A DNA stretch of 64,000 bases from Serratia liquefaciens ATCC 27592. GTDB lineage: Bacteria > Pseudomonadota > Gammaproteobacteria > Enterobacterales > Enterobacteriaceae. The first letter of the stretch is position 1; each line of letters begins with the position of its first letter. The notes below the pieces were generated by a model. It ran no database searches, was not told the DNA's origin, and saw only the letters and a list, made by a program, of their open reading frames with translations. Shown here in pieces: positions 10,118 to 21,021 of the stretch. The position numbers were made by a program, and so were the translations under genes. The stretch lies in assembly GCF_000422085.1 (NCBI RefSeq), contig NC_021741.1, positions 310,001 through 374,000 of the forward strand, read 5' to 3'.

Positions 10118-11257
10118 TCAGGCATCCCTCGGCAATCCTTTTTCCACAGCCCGTATCAATCGTTTTTTCTGCGTTGTCTGCACTTCTATGCCTTGCGCCT
10201 CACGCCGCGCCAACTGTTGCTCCAGTGCCCAGTGGATATGTTCGTCCAGCATTGCGTCCTGTTCCAGCCGGGAGCGCAATGCCACCACTGCCGCATCCTG
10301 GTAAGGGGCGTTGCCCAGCGCCACGGCAATATTGCGCAGCCAGCGTAAATGGCCGATACGCCGGATGGCGGAGCCTTCGGTGATGCGCAGGAATTTCTCT
10401 TCCGTCCAACCAAAGAGTTCGATCAGTTGCGGTGCATGCAGTGCGGCGCGTGGGCTGAAATCGTCTTCGTCGGTAAGTTGCGAGAAGCGGTTCCATGGGC
10501 AGATAAGCTGGCAATCATCACAGCCGTAAATACGATTGCCCAATAACGGCCGGAATTCTTCAGGAATGGCGCCTTCCAACTCAATCGTCAGATAGGAAAT
10601 GCAGCGGCGCGCATCTACGGTGTAGGGGGCGACGATGGCGCCGGTTGGGCAAGTGGTGATACAGGCGACGCAGCGACCGCACTGTTCCTCTTGGGGCTTA
10701 TCCACCGGCAGCGGCAGGTCGATCAGCAGTTCGCCAAGAAAGAACCAGGAGCCGGCTTCGCGGTTTAAAATAAGTGAGTGTTTACCAACCCAGCCAATCC
10801 CGGCTTTGGAGGCCAGTGCGCGTTCCATCACCGGCGCGGAGTCGACAAAGGGGCGGAAATTAAGTTCGCCGCAGTAGGCCTGGATCTGATCGCCGAGTTT
10901 TTTCAGCCGTTGGCGCAGCAGTTTGTGATAGTCCCGCCCGAGCGCATAGCGGCTGACATAGCCTAATTCTGGGTTGTTGAGGGTGCTGGCGAAGGCCGCT
11001 TTGGCAGGCAGGTAGTTCATGCGCACGCTGATCACGCGCAGCGTGCCGGGCAACAGCTCATGTGGCCGGGCGCGCAGCATGCCATGGCGTGCCATCCACT
11101 CCATTTCACCGTGGTATTGTTTGTCCAACCAGGCCTGCAGCTTGGGCTCTTCCGCGCTCAGATCGGTGTCGCAGATGCCTACCTGCTGGAATCCTAGCGA
11201 TTGCCCCCATTGCTTGATATGTTGGGCGAGTTGATTGAGATCGAGGGGGTGAGTCAT
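10118..11257 (-). CDS. queG: Epoxyqueuosine reductase QueG
   Basis: Cobalamin- and iron-sulfur-dependent enzyme for the last step of queuosine synthesis, reducing epoxyqueuosine to queuosine in tRNAs with GUN anticodons. The ATG at 11257 ([18 protein letters not shown]) gives 379 residues, the E. coli length; reading further upstream adds 35 unconserved residues. Two ferredoxin-type clusters are visible, CGRCVACITTCPTGA and CDDCQLICPWN, followed by HEAT-like repeats at the C-terminus. The start codon overlaps that of the divergent nnr gene: the shared sequence is CATG at 11255-11258. No good ribosome site is seen ahead of the ATG. Confidence 0.95.
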   Translation of the reverse strand: MTHPLDLNQLAQHIKQWGQSLGFQQVGICDTDLSAEEPKLQAWLDKQYHGEMEWMARHGMLRARPHELLPGTLRVISVRMNYLPAKAAFASTLNNPELGYVSRYALGRDYHKLLRQRLKKLGDQIQAYCGELNFRPFVDSAPVMERALASKAGIGWVGKHSLILNREAGSWFFLGELLIDLPLPVDKPQEEQCGRCVACITTCPTGAIVAPYTVDARRCISYLTIELEGAIPEEFRPLLGNRIYGCDDCQLICPWNRFSQLTDEDDFSPRAALHAPQLIELFGWTEEKFLRITEGSAIRRIGHLRWLRNIAVALGNAPYQDAAVVALRSRLEQDAMLDEHIHWALEQQLARREAQGIEVQTTQKKRLIRAVEKGLPRDA

Positions 11258-12767
11258 GACGGGCCACAGTGAAAAACGATACTCTGACAGTTTACCACAC
11301 TCTGTCTGGTCTGCGGACTGGATCCAGCGAGCAGAAGCAAGCGCCGCCGCCTCGCAGGGCATTTCTCTCTATCAACTGATGCAACGTGCCGGTGAGGCGG
11401 CTTACACGCTGGCGTGCGACCAATATCCTGCCGCCCATCACTGGCTGGTGCTGTGCGGTCATGGCAACAATGGCGGTGACGGCTATGTTGTCGCCCGTTT
11501 GGCTGCGGCGGCCGGTGTCAAAGTCAGCCTGATTGCCTGCGAAGGCACACGGCCACTGCCCCCAGAAGCGGCTGAAGCCAGACAGGCATGGTTGGCTAGC
11601 GGCGGCGAGATCCATCCGGTCGACAGCCGCTGGCCGGAAGACGTGGATCTGATCATCGACGGCCTGCTCGGTACTGGGTTAAGCAGTGCGCCGCGGGCGC
11701 CGTACGATGCCCTGATTGAAGCTGTTAACCGCAGCCGCGCGCCGGTTATCGCACTCGATATCCCCTCGGGCCTGCTGGCTGAAAGCGGCGCCGCGCCTGG
11801 AGCCGTCATCCGCGCAACGCATACCATGACTTTCATCGCGCTTAAACCTGGCCTGCTGACCGGCCAGGCTCGCGATTGGGTCGGGCAACTTCACCAGAGT
11901 ACGCTAGGATTATCGGGGTGGCTGGCAAAGCAACCGACGCAGATTCAGCGGCTTACTGCCGAATCGCTGTCCCAGTGGCTGAGACCGCGTCGTCCCTGCT
12001 CACATAAAGGTGAACAGGGGCGTTTGTTAGTGGTGGGGGGCGATCACGGCTTTGGCGGCGCGATACGCATGGCGGCAGAAGCGGCGTTGCGCAGCGGCGC
12101 AGGATTGGTGCGAGTACTCACTCACATTGAGCATGTCGGGCCCTTGCTGACCGCCAGACCGGAACTGATGGTGCAACCGCTGAGCGACGAGGGGTTGCAG
12201 CAGGCGCTCGACTGGGCGGATGTGCTGGTGATTGGCCCGGGGCTGGGTCAGGGCGAATGGGGTAGGAATGCGCTGAAAATATTGCAAGCCAGTGATAAAC
12301 CGGCGTTATGGGACGCCGATGCGCTGAACTTACTGGCATTAAATCCCGAGAAGCGTCAGAATCGTGTGATTACCCCGCATCCTGGGGAGGCGGCACGCCT
12401 GCTGGGGTGCCGTACCGCCGAGATTGAGAGTGACCGCTTACTTGCAGTTCGTAATCTGGTCACGCATTACGGTGGCGTAGCCGTACTGAAAGGTGCGGGT
12501 ACATTGATCGCCGATGATCAAGGCCAGATGGCGATCGCCGACGTCGGCAACGCCGGCATGGCCTCTGGTGGAATGGGCGATGTGCTGTCCGGTATCATCG
12601 GCGGTTTGCTGGGGCAAAAGCTCTCACTGTATGATGCAGCCTGCGCCGGTTGCGTGGCGCATGGCGCAGCTGCCGATCGCGTGGCGGCAAGACAAGGAAT
12701 AAGGGGGATGCTGGCGAGCGATTTATTGCCGGAAATCCCTTATTACGTTAATCCTGAGTTGGCATAA
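11256..12767 (+). CDS. nnr: Bifunctional NAD(P)HX epimerase / ADP-dependent dehydratase
   Basis: Repairs NADHX and NADPHX, damaged hydrated cofactors. The N-terminal half (about residues 1-220) is the YjeF epimerase fold, with [14 protein letters not shown] and DIPSGL. The C-terminal half is a ribokinase-like dehydratase, with [17 protein letters not shown] and [16 protein letters not shown]. 503 residues (E. coli 515). The ATG at 11256 has a strong ribosome site, GAGGGGGTGA, that lies inside the queG 5' coding sequence. First gene of the long rightward series to hflC; tsaE starts 14 bp after its stop. Confidence 0.95.
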   Translation: MTGHSEKRYSDSLPHSVWSADWIQRAEASAAASQGISLYQLMQRAGEAAYTLACDQYPAAHHWLVLCGHGNNGGDGYVVARLAAAAGVKVSLIACEGTRPLPPEAAEARQAWLASGGEIHPVDSRWPEDVDLIIDGLLGTGLSSAPRAPYDALIEAVNRSRAPVIALDIPSGLLAESGAAPGAVIRATHTMTFIALKPGLLTGQARDWVGQLHQSTLGLSGWLAKQPTQIQRLTAESLSQWLRPRRPCSHKGEQGRLLVVGGDHGFGGAIRMAAEAALRSGAGLVRVLTHIEHVGPLLTARPELMVQPLSDEGLQQALDWADVLVIGPGLGQGEWGRNALKILQASDKPALWDADALNLLALNPEKRQNRVITPHPGEAARLLGCRTAEIESDRLLAVRNLVTHYGGVAVLKGAGTLIADDQGQMAIADVGNAGMASGGMGDVLSGIIGGLLGQKLSLYDAACAGCVAHGAAADRVAARQGIRGMLASDLLPEIPYYVNPELA

Positions 12768-12781
12768 ATAGAAACTATCGA

Positions 12782-13252
12782 ATGAAAGAACTCGTTTTAC
12801 CTCTGCCGGATGAGGCAGCGACTGTCGCATTGGGTACCGCCTTGGCCAAGGCGTGCGATCGCGCCAGCGTAATTTACCTTTACGGTGACCTGGGCGCCGG
12901 TAAAACCACCTTCAGCCGTGGTTTTTTGCAGGCATTGGGCCACCAGGGCAACGTTAAAAGCCCAACTTATACGCTGGTGGAGCCTTATGCGCTGCAGCCG
13001 CTGGCGGTATACCATTTTGATCTGTATCGCTTGGCCGATCCGGAAGAACTCGAATTTATGGGCATTCGCGATTATTTTGCGCAGGATGCCATTTGCCTGG
13101 TGGAATGGCCACAGCAGGGGACCGGCGTCTTGCCGGAACCTGATTTGGAGCTGCATCTCAGCTACCAGGATCAGGGGCGCGAAGCAAAAATTCAGGCGGT
13201 TTCTGCCTACGGCAGCCAGCTTTTAGACCGTATTCACGGGCCACAGGAATGA
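12782..13252 (+). CDS. tsaE: tRNA t6A biosynthesis ATPase TsaE
   Basis: ATPase of the TsaBDE complex, which makes N6-threonylcarbamoyladenosine at position 37 of ANN-decoding tRNAs. Walker [10 protein letters not shown] with Lys41; the [10 protein letters not shown] and CLVEWPQQG motifs are typical. 156 residues (E. coli 153). Only 7 bp separate its stop from amiB, so the two are surely cotranscribed. tsaB and tsaD are not in this window. Confidence 0.96.
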   Translation: MKELVLPLPDEAATVALGTALAKACDRASVIYLYGDLGAGKTTFSRGFLQALGHQGNVKSPTYTLVEPYALQPLAVYHFDLYRLADPEELEFMGIRDYFAQDAICLVEWPQQGTGVLPEPDLELHLSYQDQGREAKIQAVSAYGSQLLDRIHGPQE

Positions 13253-13259
13253 CGCCGCA

Positions 13260-15056
13260 ATGACGTATGCGTTGAGAAAATTACTCGTAATCGCCCTGAT
13301 CGCCGTATTGGGGCCTTTGGGTGCAGCCAGTGCGTTGGCCGCATCGTCGTTGTCTGATATTAAAGTCACCAATGCCCAGCGCGAAGCCACGGTATCGGTG
13401 AGCTTTACCGGTCCGCCGGACTATGCCTTCTTCCCGTTGCACGGCCCGGACCGCGTGGTATTGGATGTAAACCAGAAAGGCAAGGTGGGCGGTTTACCGT
13501 TGAATTTCAGCGGCCAGAACCTGGTGAAAAGCATTCGCTCCAGCGCGCCGAAAGACGCCCAGAGCGTAAGGCTGGTGTTTGATCTGACCCAGCGCGCGAA
13601 GACCCGGGTAGCCACACGCCAGAACGGCAGTGTCTATACCGTGGTGTTCACCATCGCCGCCGAGGGCAGCGCAAACACTACAGTACGAAAAGCCCCGACG
13701 CCGGCACCGGTGGTCGTGAACCCACCGACGCGTAAAGCCCCGGTGGTGGTGAGTGAGCCTGAACCAGAGCCTGCTCCGGTGCGTAGAGCGCCAAGTGGTT
13801 CCAATCCTTTCACCAATAAGCCTACCGTGGTTGCGGGTACCGCATCTGAGGTCACGCCACGCAGCAGCCGCGTTTCCGCCGGTTCCGGCGATCGGGTGGT
13901 GGTGGCTATCGATGCCGGTCACGGCGGCCAGGACCCAGGCGCCATTGGCCCGAACGGCCTGAAAGAGAAAAATGTAACTATCGCTATCGCTCGCCGCCTG
14001 CAGGCATTGTTGGATGCCGATCCCCAGTTTAAACCAGTGTTGACGCGCAACGGCGACTACTTCATCTCGGTGATGGGCCGCTCTGACGTGGCACGTAAGC
14101 AAGGCGCTAACGTGTTGGTCTCCATTCACGCTGACGCCGCGCCAAACCGCAGCGCCAACGGGGCTTCGGTTTGGGTTCTGTCCAACCGCCGCGCCAACAG
14201 TGAGATGGCCGGCTGGCTGGAGCAACATGAGAAGCAGTCCGAGTTGCTGGGCGGTGCGGGTGATTTGCTGGCCAACAGCCAGGCGGATCCTTACCTGAGC
14301 CAGGCGGTGCTGGATCTGCAGTTTGGTCACTCACAACGCGTGGGCTACGATGTCGCAGTAAAAGTGTTGCAGCAGTTGCAGAGCGTCGGCTCATTGCATA
14401 AACGTCGTCCTGAACACGCCAGTCTTGGCGTGCTGCGTTCGCCGGATATCCCATCCTTGTTGGTGGAAACAGGATTTATCAGTAATAGCACGGAGGAGCG
14501 GCTGCTCGGCAGTAGCGCATATCAGGAGAAAATTGCCCGGGCGATCCACAACGGCCTGCGCAGTTATTTCCTGGCGCACCCGCTACAAGCCGACCCAAAG
14601 GTGGAAAACCGACCGCTGGACGTCGCAGCGGCGGTTAACTCCTCAACACAAGACGTCAGTCAGCCCGCGCCGATCGTCAGTTCGGCCGGCAGCAGCCGCA
14701 TTAGCGGTAAAACGCAGATCCACGTGGTGAAGCGAGCCGAAACGCTTTCCGGTATTGCCGACAGTTATGGCACCACCATGGCGGCGTTGCGTGACCTGAA
14801 CAAGCTGAAAAAAGACGGCGTGTGGGTCGGCCAGCGCCTTAAAGTGCCGGCGGGTAAAACCGCCGCGACGGTCAGTACAGTCGCCAAGGCAAAACCCAGT
14901 GTGAAGAAGCCGTCCAGGCACAAAGTGACCCGCGGTGATACCTTATCCTCCATCGCTACCCGTTACGGTGTCAGCGTCAGCGACCTGAAACGCGTGAATA
15001 AACTGAAGTCGGACGTCGCACCGCTGGATCGGACGCTGACCATTCCGCAGGCCTAG
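13260..15056 (+). CDS. amiB: N-acetylmuramoyl-L-alanine amidase AmiB, with two LysM domains
   Basis: Periplasmic zinc amidase that splits septal peptidoglycan so that daughter cells separate; in E. coli it is activated by EnvC. Signal peptide with likely cleavage after ALA (residue 27); AMIN domain about 30-130 (septum targeting); a Pro/Val/Glu-rich linker about 143-200; amidase_3 domain from about 210, with zinc ligands His221 (AGHGG), Glu236 (KEKN) and His290 (SIHAD). Two LysM repeats follow at about 488-531 and 554-598. At 598 residues it is much longer than the 445-residue E. coli protein, mostly from the linkers and the extra LysM. Confidence 0.95.
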   Translation: MTYALRKLLVIALIAVLGPLGAASALAASSLSDIKVTNAQREATVSVSFTGPPDYAFFPLHGPDRVVLDVNQKGKVGGLPLNFSGQNLVKSIRSSAPKDAQSVRLVFDLTQRAKTRVATRQNGSVYTVVFTIAAEGSANTTVRKAPTPAPVVVNPPTRKAPVVVSEPEPEPAPVRRAPSGSNPFTNKPTVVAGTASEVTPRSSRVSAGSGDRVVVAIDAGHGGQDPGAIGPNGLKEKNVTIAIARRLQALLDADPQFKPVLTRNGDYFISVMGRSDVARKQGANVLVSIHADAAPNRSANGASVWVLSNRRANSEMAGWLEQHEKQSELLGGAGDLLANSQADPYLSQAVLDLQFGHSQRVGYDVAVKVLQQLQSVGSLHKRRPEHASLGVLRSPDIPSLLVETGFISNSTEERLLGSSAYQEKIARAIHNGLRSYFLAHPLQADPKVENRPLDVAAAVNSSTQDVSQPAPIVSSAGSSRISGKTQIHVVKRAETLSGIADSYGTTMAALRDLNKLKKDGVWVGQRLKVPAGKTAATVSTVAKAKPSVKKPSRHKVTRGDTLSSIATRYGVSVSDLKRVNKLKSDVAPLDRTLTIPQA

Positions 15057-15082
15057 CGCCACTATTAGTTAGAGGAGTCAGC

Positions 15083-16957
15083 ATGCCCATCCAGGTGTTA
15101 CCGCCCCAGCTTGCCAACCAGATTGCCGCCGGTGAAGTGGTCGAACGGCCCGCGTCAGTGGTAAAGGAACTGGTGGAAAACAGTCTGGATGCCGGTGCGA
15201 CACGCATTGATATTGATATCGAACGCGGCGGTGCCAAGCTGATTCGCATCCGCGATAACGGCTGCGGCATCGGTAAAGACGATCTGGCATTGGCATTGGC
15301 GCGTCATGCCACCAGTAAAATCAGCACGCTCGACGATTTGGAAGCCATCGTCAGTCTCGGTTTTCGCGGTGAGGCGTTGGCCAGCATCAGCTCGGTTTCC
15401 CGTTTGACGCTCACTTCGCGCACGGCGGAACAAAATGAAGCCTGGCAGGCTTACGCCGAAGGCCGCGACCAGGCGGTGACGGTCAAACCAGCGGCGCATC
15501 CGATAGGCAGCACGCTGGAAGTGCTGGATCTGTTCTACAACACCCCGGCGCGGCGCAAATTCATGCGCACCGAGAAAACCGAATTCGGCCATATCGATGA
15601 AGTAGTGCGGCGCATTGCGCTGGCGCGTTTCGATGTGGCGATCAACCTCAGCCACAACGGCAAACTGATCCGCCAATATCGCGCAGCGAAAGACGAAAGC
15701 CACTATGAGCGCCGCCTGGGCAGCATTTGTGGCCCGGCTTTTTTGCAGCATGCGTTGAACATTTCCTGGCAGCATGGCGATCTGACCATTCGCGGCTGGG
15801 TGGCTGATCCTGCCGGGGCGCGTCAATTGGGCGAGATGCAGTATTGCTACGTCAATAGCCGCATGATGCGCGATCGTCTGATCAATCATGCCATCCGCCA
15901 GGCCTATCAGGATCAGTTGAAAGACGATCAGCAGCCCGCGTACGTACTGTATCTCGAGGTCGATCCGCATCAGGTAGACGTGAATGTGCACCCGGCCAAG
16001 CACGAAGTACGTTTTCATCAGGCGCGGTTGGTACATGACTTTATTTATCAGGCGGTAACTACCGTGCTGCAGCAGGTCGGCAACGCGCCGCTGCCGCTGG
16101 ACGATGAGTCGGAACAACCGTCGGCGCCAACCTGGCAGCCGGAAAACCGCGTCGCCGCCGGCGGCAACCATTTCTCGCAGCCGGCGCCGCGCCGTGAACC
16201 TCAGCCGAGTGAACCGGGCGTCGCGCGCGAGCGCGCACCTCAACCGGCCTATCAGGCAGGCAACGGCTACCAAAAGCGCGAAGGCGAGCTTTACGGCAAA
16301 CTGATGCAGGCTGCTCCGGTGGTGGAGCCAGCGCCAGAAACGCCGAAACAACCGCTGTTCCCACCGGTAAAGGCTGAGCGAGAAGTGCCGCTGGACGGTA
16401 GCCAGCAAAGTTTTGGTCGGGTGCTGATGATCCATCCGCCGTGCTTCGCCCTGATTGAGCGTCGCCAGCAATTGATGTTGCTCAATCTGCCGGTGGCCGA
16501 GCGCTGGTTGCGCCAGGCGCAGCTTAATCCGGCTGAAGAAGGCCTGCGGCCGCAGCCGCTGCTGATCCCCATCAAACTGACGCTGAATAAGCAAGAAGCG
16601 GCCGCCTGTGTGCGACATCAGCCGTTACTGGTCAAAATGGGATTGGATTTGCAGGCGGATCATCGGCGTGTGACGTTGCGCGCAGTACCTTTACCATTAC
16701 GCCAACAAAATTTACAAAAACTGATACCCGAACTGTTAGGCTATCTGGCCGAGCATCAGGAGATGTCGCCCCCGGTGTTAGCCACCTGGTTCGCCCGCCA
16801 CTTGGGCAGCGAACATGAGCAGTGGAACACCTCGCAAGCGATACAATTGCTGACCGACGTTGAACGACTTTGCCCGCAGCTGGTCAAATCACCACCGAGC
16901 GGACTTTTACAACCTGTTGATTTACAGGCTGCACTGGCAGCCCTTACGCATGATTGA
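15083..16957 (+). CDS. mutL: DNA mismatch repair protein MutL
   Basis: Couples MutS mismatch recognition to MutH nicking and UvrD loading. The N-terminal GHKL ATPase has motif [13 protein letters not shown] (catalytic Glu29, Asn33), DNGCGI and the [10 protein letters not shown] loop. A proline-, glutamine- and alanine-rich linker lies at about 335-430. The C-terminal dimer domain lacks the DQHAxxExxxxE endonuclease motif, as expected where MutH is used. 624 residues (E. coli 615). AGAGGAG lies ahead of the ATG; 26 bp after amiB. Confidence 0.97.
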   Translation: MPIQVLPPQLANQIAAGEVVERPASVVKELVENSLDAGATRIDIDIERGGAKLIRIRDNGCGIGKDDLALALARHATSKISTLDDLEAIVSLGFRGEALASISSVSRLTLTSRTAEQNEAWQAYAEGRDQAVTVKPAAHPIGSTLEVLDLFYNTPARRKFMRTEKTEFGHIDEVVRRIALARFDVAINLSHNGKLIRQYRAAKDESHYERRLGSICGPAFLQHALNISWQHGDLTIRGWVADPAGARQLGEMQYCYVNSRMMRDRLINHAIRQAYQDQLKDDQQPAYVLYLEVDPHQVDVNVHPAKHEVRFHQARLVHDFIYQAVTTVLQQVGNAPLPLDDESEQPSAPTWQPENRVAAGGNHFSQPAPRREPQPSEPGVARERAPQPAYQAGNGYQKREGELYGKLMQAAPVVEPAPETPKQPLFPPVKAEREVPLDGSQQSFGRVLMIHPPCFALIERRQQLMLLNLPVAERWLRQAQLNPAEEGLRPQPLLIPIKLTLNKQEAAACVRHQPLLVKMGLDLQADHRRVTLRAVPLPLRQQNLQKLIPELLGYLAEHQEMSPPVLATWFARHLGSEHEQWNTSQAIQLLTDVERLCPQLVKSPPSGLLQPVDLQAALAALTHD

Positions 16958-17891
16958 AACTGAAATGACACCACGTCCCCCGGCTATTTTTATGATGGGG
17001 CCGACCGCCTCGGGCAAGACCGCGTTGGCGATCGCGCTGCGTGAACGCCTGCCTGTGGAACTGATCAGCGTGGATTCCGCGCTGATTTATCGCGGCATGG
17101 ATATCGGCACGGCTAAACCGAGCGCTGAGGAATTGGCGCAGGCACCGCACCGGCTGATTGATATTCGCGATCCTGCCGAAGTTTACTCAGCAGCAGATTT
17201 TCGCGCCGATGCACTAAAAGAGATGGCCGCCATTACCGCCGCCGGGCGTATCCCGCTGCTGGTGGGGGGCACCATGCTTTACTTCAAGGCGCTGCTGGAA
17301 GGTTTATCGCCGTTGCCGCCTGCCGATCCGGCGGTGCGTGAGCGTATCGAACAGCAGGCTGCGGAGCAGGGCTGGGACGTTTTACACCGTCAGTTGCAAG
17401 AGATTGACCCGGTTGCGGCATTGAGAATTCATCCTAATGATCCGCAGAGACTGTCCAGAGCACTGGAAGTTTTTTTTATTTCGGGTAAAACTTTAACGGA
17501 ACTGACTAAAATTTCGGGTGAATCGTTGCCGTATCATGTTCACCAATTTGCGATAGCGCCGACCAGCCGTGAGTTGATCCATCAACGCATCGCGCTGCGG
17601 TACCATCAAATGTTGGCGGCAGGTTTTGAGACGGAAGCGCGTGCACTTTTTGCACGGGGTGATTTGCATACGGATTTGCCTTCCATTCGCTGTGTCGGTT
17701 ATCGCCAGATGTGGTCATATTTATCTGGCGAAATTAGTTACGATGAGATGGTTTATCGTGGTATTTGCGCAACACGTCAGTTGGCCAAGCGCCAAATGAC
17801 CTGGTTACGAGGCTGGAACTCGGTACATTGGCTGGACAGCGAGAAGCCGGGAGAGGCTTTGGACTCGGTAATACAGGTTGTTAGTGCATAG
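16950..17891 (+). CDS. miaA: tRNA dimethylallyltransferase MiaA
   Basis: Transfers a dimethylallyl group to A37 of tRNAs that read UNN codons, the first step of ms2i6A. P-loop GPTASGKT at residues 17-24; [16 protein letters not shown] and [11 protein letters not shown] are family signatures. The ATG at 16950 overlaps the mutL stop by 8 bp and gives 313 residues; a second ATG at 16965 would give 308. I prefer the first by length (E. coli 316), but the choice is not certain. In E. coli miaA and hfq are cotranscribed from several promoters, and the spacing here allows the same. Confidence 0.96.
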   Translation: MIETEMTPRPPAIFMMGPTASGKTALAIALRERLPVELISVDSALIYRGMDIGTAKPSAEELAQAPHRLIDIRDPAEVYSAADFRADALKEMAAITAAGRIPLLVGGTMLYFKALLEGLSPLPPADPAVRERIEQQAAEQGWDVLHRQLQEIDPVAALRIHPNDPQRLSRALEVFFISGKTLTELTKISGESLPYHVHQFAIAPTSRELIHQRIALRYHQMLAAGFETEARALFARGDLHTDLPSIRCVGYRQMWSYLSGEISYDEMVYRGICATRQLAKRQMTWLRGWNSVHWLDSEKPGEALDSVIQVVSA

Positions 17892-17993
17892 GTCGAGTGA
17901 TTGTGTACAATTGATGAGTATTCAGCGCGCAAATTTTTTAGGTCGTTTATTTTAGAGCCGACAGGTTCTTAGTTAAAAACAACAAGCAAATAA

Positions 17994-18314
<321 letters not shown>

Positions 18315-18409
18315 AGCGCGTTGCGAGTCAACCATGAAGGGGAGCATAAGCAGCCGTGGGCTGTTTATGTCCCCCAAACTCACGGGTTCCCGTTTGAGAG
18401 GTTGCACGC

Positions 18410-19690
18410 TTGTTTGACCGTTATGAAGCCGGTGAGCAGGCCGTCCTGGTTCATATCTATTTCTCGCAAGACAAAGACACAGAAGATCTCAGTGAGTTCG
18501 AATCCCTGGTGTCCTCTGCGGGTGTCGAAGCTTTGCAAGTGGTGACTGGTAGCCGCAAAGCCCCGCATCCCAAATACTTTGTCGGTGAAGGAAAGGCCGA
18601 AGAAATTGCAGACGCGGTAAAAGCCAGTGGCGCATCTGTTGTCCTGTTTGATCACTCCCTTTCTGCAGCGCAGGAGAGAAATCTTGAACGCCTGTGCGAA
18701 TGCCGAGTGATCGATCGCACCGGGTTGATTCTAGACATCTTTGCCCAGCGCGCCCGTACCCATGAAGGTAAGCTGCAGGTAGAGTTGGCGCAGTTGCGTC
18801 ATATTGCCACGCGTTTGGTGCGTGGCTGGACCCACCTTGAGCGTCAAAAAGGGGGGATAGGCCTGCGCGGGCCAGGGGAAACCCAATTAGAGACCGACCG
18901 TCGTCTGTTGCGCGATCGCATTAGCTTGATTCTACGCCGCCTGGAGCGGGTAGCTAAGCAGCGTGAACAGGGCCGACGTGCGCGTACCCGTGCTGAAGTG
19001 CCGACCGTATCGCTGGTAGGGTATACCAACGCCGGAAAATCCACCCTGTTTAACCGAATTACGTCCGCCGATGTCTATGCGGCAGACCAGCTATTTGCCA
19101 CTTTGGATCCTACCCTGCGGCGCATTGACGTGGCCGATGTGGGCGATACCGTGTTGGCGGATACCGTAGGCTTTATCCGGCACCTGCCGCACGATCTGGT
19201 GGCCGCCTTCAAGGCGACGCTGCAAGAAACGCGTCAGGCGTCTTTGCTGTTACATGTAATCGATGCCGCGGATACTCGCGTCGATGAAAACATTGAAGCG
19301 GTCAATACCGTGCTGGCAGAGATTGAATCGGATGAGATCCCTACACTTTTAGTGATGAACAAAATAGATATGCTGGATGATTTTGTCCCGCGTATCGACC
19401 GCAACGATGAAAACTTACCGATCCGGGTGTGGCTGTCCGCCGCCAGCGGTGAAGGTATCCCGTTGCTGTATCAGGCGTTGACGGAGCGCTTATCGGGGGA
19501 AATCGCGCATTATGAGCTGCGCTTACCGCCAGAGGCAGGCCGTCTTCGTAGCCGTTTTTACCAGCTTCAGGCAATTGAAAAAGAGTGGAACGAAGAAGAC
19601 GGCAGCATTGGCGTGGTGGTACGTATGCCTATCGTCGAATGGCGTCGCCTCTGCAAACAGGAACAGGAACTGATTAACTTTATAGTATGA
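18410..19690 (+). CDS. hflX: Ribosome-splitting GTPase HflX
   Basis: GTPase that binds the 50S subunit and splits stalled ribosomes after stress. The start is a TTG at 18410 ([12 protein letters not shown]), matching the E. coli N-terminus and giving 426 residues, the same length. The N-terminal HflX domain includes the [15 protein letters not shown] signature; the G domain has [12 protein letters not shown] (G1), [10 protein letters not shown] (G3) and NKID (G4). GAGAGG lies ahead of the start. Between hfq and hflK. Confidence 0.95.
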   Translation: MFDRYEAGEQAVLVHIYFSQDKDTEDLSEFESLVSSAGVEALQVVTGSRKAPHPKYFVGEGKAEEIADAVKASGASVVLFDHSLSAAQERNLERLCECRVIDRTGLILDIFAQRARTHEGKLQVELAQLRHIATRLVRGWTHLERQKGGIGLRGPGETQLETDRRLLRDRISLILRRLERVAKQREQGRRARTRAEVPTVSLVGYTNAGKSTLFNRITSADVYAADQLFATLDPTLRRIDVADVGDTVLADTVGFIRHLPHDLVAAFKATLQETRQASLLLHVIDAADTRVDENIEAVNTVLAEIESDEIPTLLVMNKIDMLDDFVPRIDRNDENLPIRVWLSAASGEGIPLLYQALTERLSGEIAHYELRLPPEAGRLRSRFYQLQAIEKEWNEEDGSIGVVVRMPIVEWRRLCKQEQELINFIV

Positions 19691-19758
19691 TCATATCCTG
19701 TTACATTTGAGCTTCGCGTAAGCCTGAAGTACCCAATCACAGAATATGGAGCTAAAAC

Positions 19759-21018
19759 ATGGCGTGGAATCAGCCCGGTAATAACGGACAGGACCGCGAC
19801 CCGTGGGGGAGCAGCAATAATAATGGCGGCAACTCTGGCGGTAATAACAAAGGCGGTCGTGATCAAGGGCCACCTGATTTGGACGATATCTTCCGCAAAC
19901 TGAGCAAGAAATTGAGCGGTTTGGGCGGGGGCAAAGGCTCCAACAGCAATAACAGCGGCGGCACCGGCACTTCTGGTCCGGGCCTCAGTGGTCGCATCAT
20001 TGGCATTGCCGCGGTAGCGGTAGTGGTGATTTGGGCTGCCAGCGGCTTCTACACCATCAAGGAAGCCGAACGTGGTGTTGTGACCCGTTTTGGCAAGTTC
20101 AGCCACCTGGTACAGCCAGGTCTGAACTGGAAGCCGACCTTTATCGATGAAGTGCGTCCGGTTAACGTGGAGTCGGTTCGTGAATTGGCGGCGTCTGGCG
20201 TGATGCTGACCTCCGACGAGAACGTAGTGCGCGTAGAAATGAACGTGCAGTACCGCGTGACCAACCCGGAAGCCTATCTGTTCAGCGTGACCAATGCCGA
20301 CGACAGCCTGAGCCAGGCTACCGACAGCGCCCTGCGTGGCGTTATCGGCAAGTACACCATGGACAAGATCCTGACCGAAGGTCGTACTATCGTGCGTAGC
20401 GATACCCAACGCGTACTGGAAGAAACTATTCGTCCGTACAACATGGGCATCACGCTGCTGGACGTCAACTTCCAGGCCGCTCGTCCGCCGGAAGAGGTGA
20501 AGGCCGCATTTGACGATGCGATTGCCGCACGTGAGAACGAGCAGCAGTACATCCGTGAAGCGGAAGCTTACGCCAACGAAGTTCAGCCACGTGCTAACGG
20601 CCAGGCGCAGCGTTTGCTGGAAGATGCCAAAGCGTATAAAGACCGTACCGTCCTGGAAGCTCAGGGTGAGGTTGCTCGCTTTGCCAAGCTGTTGCCGGAA
20701 TACAAATCGGCACCGCAAATTACCCGTGAGCGTCTGTATATCGAAACCATGGAAAAAGTCCTGAGCCACACCCGCAAGGTGTTGGTGAATGACAAAGGCA
20801 ACAATCTGATGGTGTTGCCGCTGGATCAAATGCTGCGTGGCCAAACCGGCGCGGCGGCGGACGGCAATAAAGACACCAGCCTGATTCGTCTCAACCCCGC
20901 TCCGTCTGCCAACAGCGGCGCCAGCTCCAGCAGCCAGCGCACCAGCAGCGGCTCGGTCATGGACCAGCGCCGGGCAAATGCGCAGCGTGACGACACCACT
21001 CGCGTAGGGAGAGAGTAA
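19759..21018 (+). CDS. hflK: FtsH protease modulator HflK
   Basis: Inner-membrane SPFH/prohibitin protein that, with HflC, encloses and regulates the FtsH protease. The N-terminal 75 residues are cytoplasmic and rich in Gly, Asn and Ser (WGSSNNNGGNSGGNNKGG); one membrane segment (RIIGIAAVAVVVIWAASGFY) follows, then the SPFH domain and a long helical region. The tail is Ser/Ala-rich and ends in charged residues. 419 residues, the E. coli length. HflC starts 3 bp after its stop. Confidence 0.96.
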   Translation: MAWNQPGNNGQDRDPWGSSNNNGGNSGGNNKGGRDQGPPDLDDIFRKLSKKLSGLGGGKGSNSNNSGGTGTSGPGLSGRIIGIAAVAVVVIWAASGFYTIKEAERGVVTRFGKFSHLVQPGLNWKPTFIDEVRPVNVESVRELAASGVMLTSDENVVRVEMNVQYRVTNPEAYLFSVTNADDSLSQATDSALRGVIGKYTMDKILTEGRTIVRSDTQRVLEETIRPYNMGITLLDVNFQAARPPEEVKAAFDDAIAARENEQQYIREAEAYANEVQPRANGQAQRLLEDAKAYKDRTVLEAQGEVARFAKLLPEYKSAPQITRERLYIETMEKVLSHTRKVLVNDKGNNLMVLPLDQMLRGQTGAAADGNKDTSLIRLNPAPSANSGASSSSQRTSSGSVMDQRRANAQRDDTTRVGRE

Positions 21019-21021
21019 TCA

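Noticed and set aside
15155..16618. 487-codon open frame antisense to mutL
   Set aside because: Same codon-bias effect; its translation shows no recognisable family, while mutL is intact.
19567..20844. 425-codon open frame antisense to hflK
   Set aside because: Shadow of hflK and the hflX end; rich in His and Arg with no domain.
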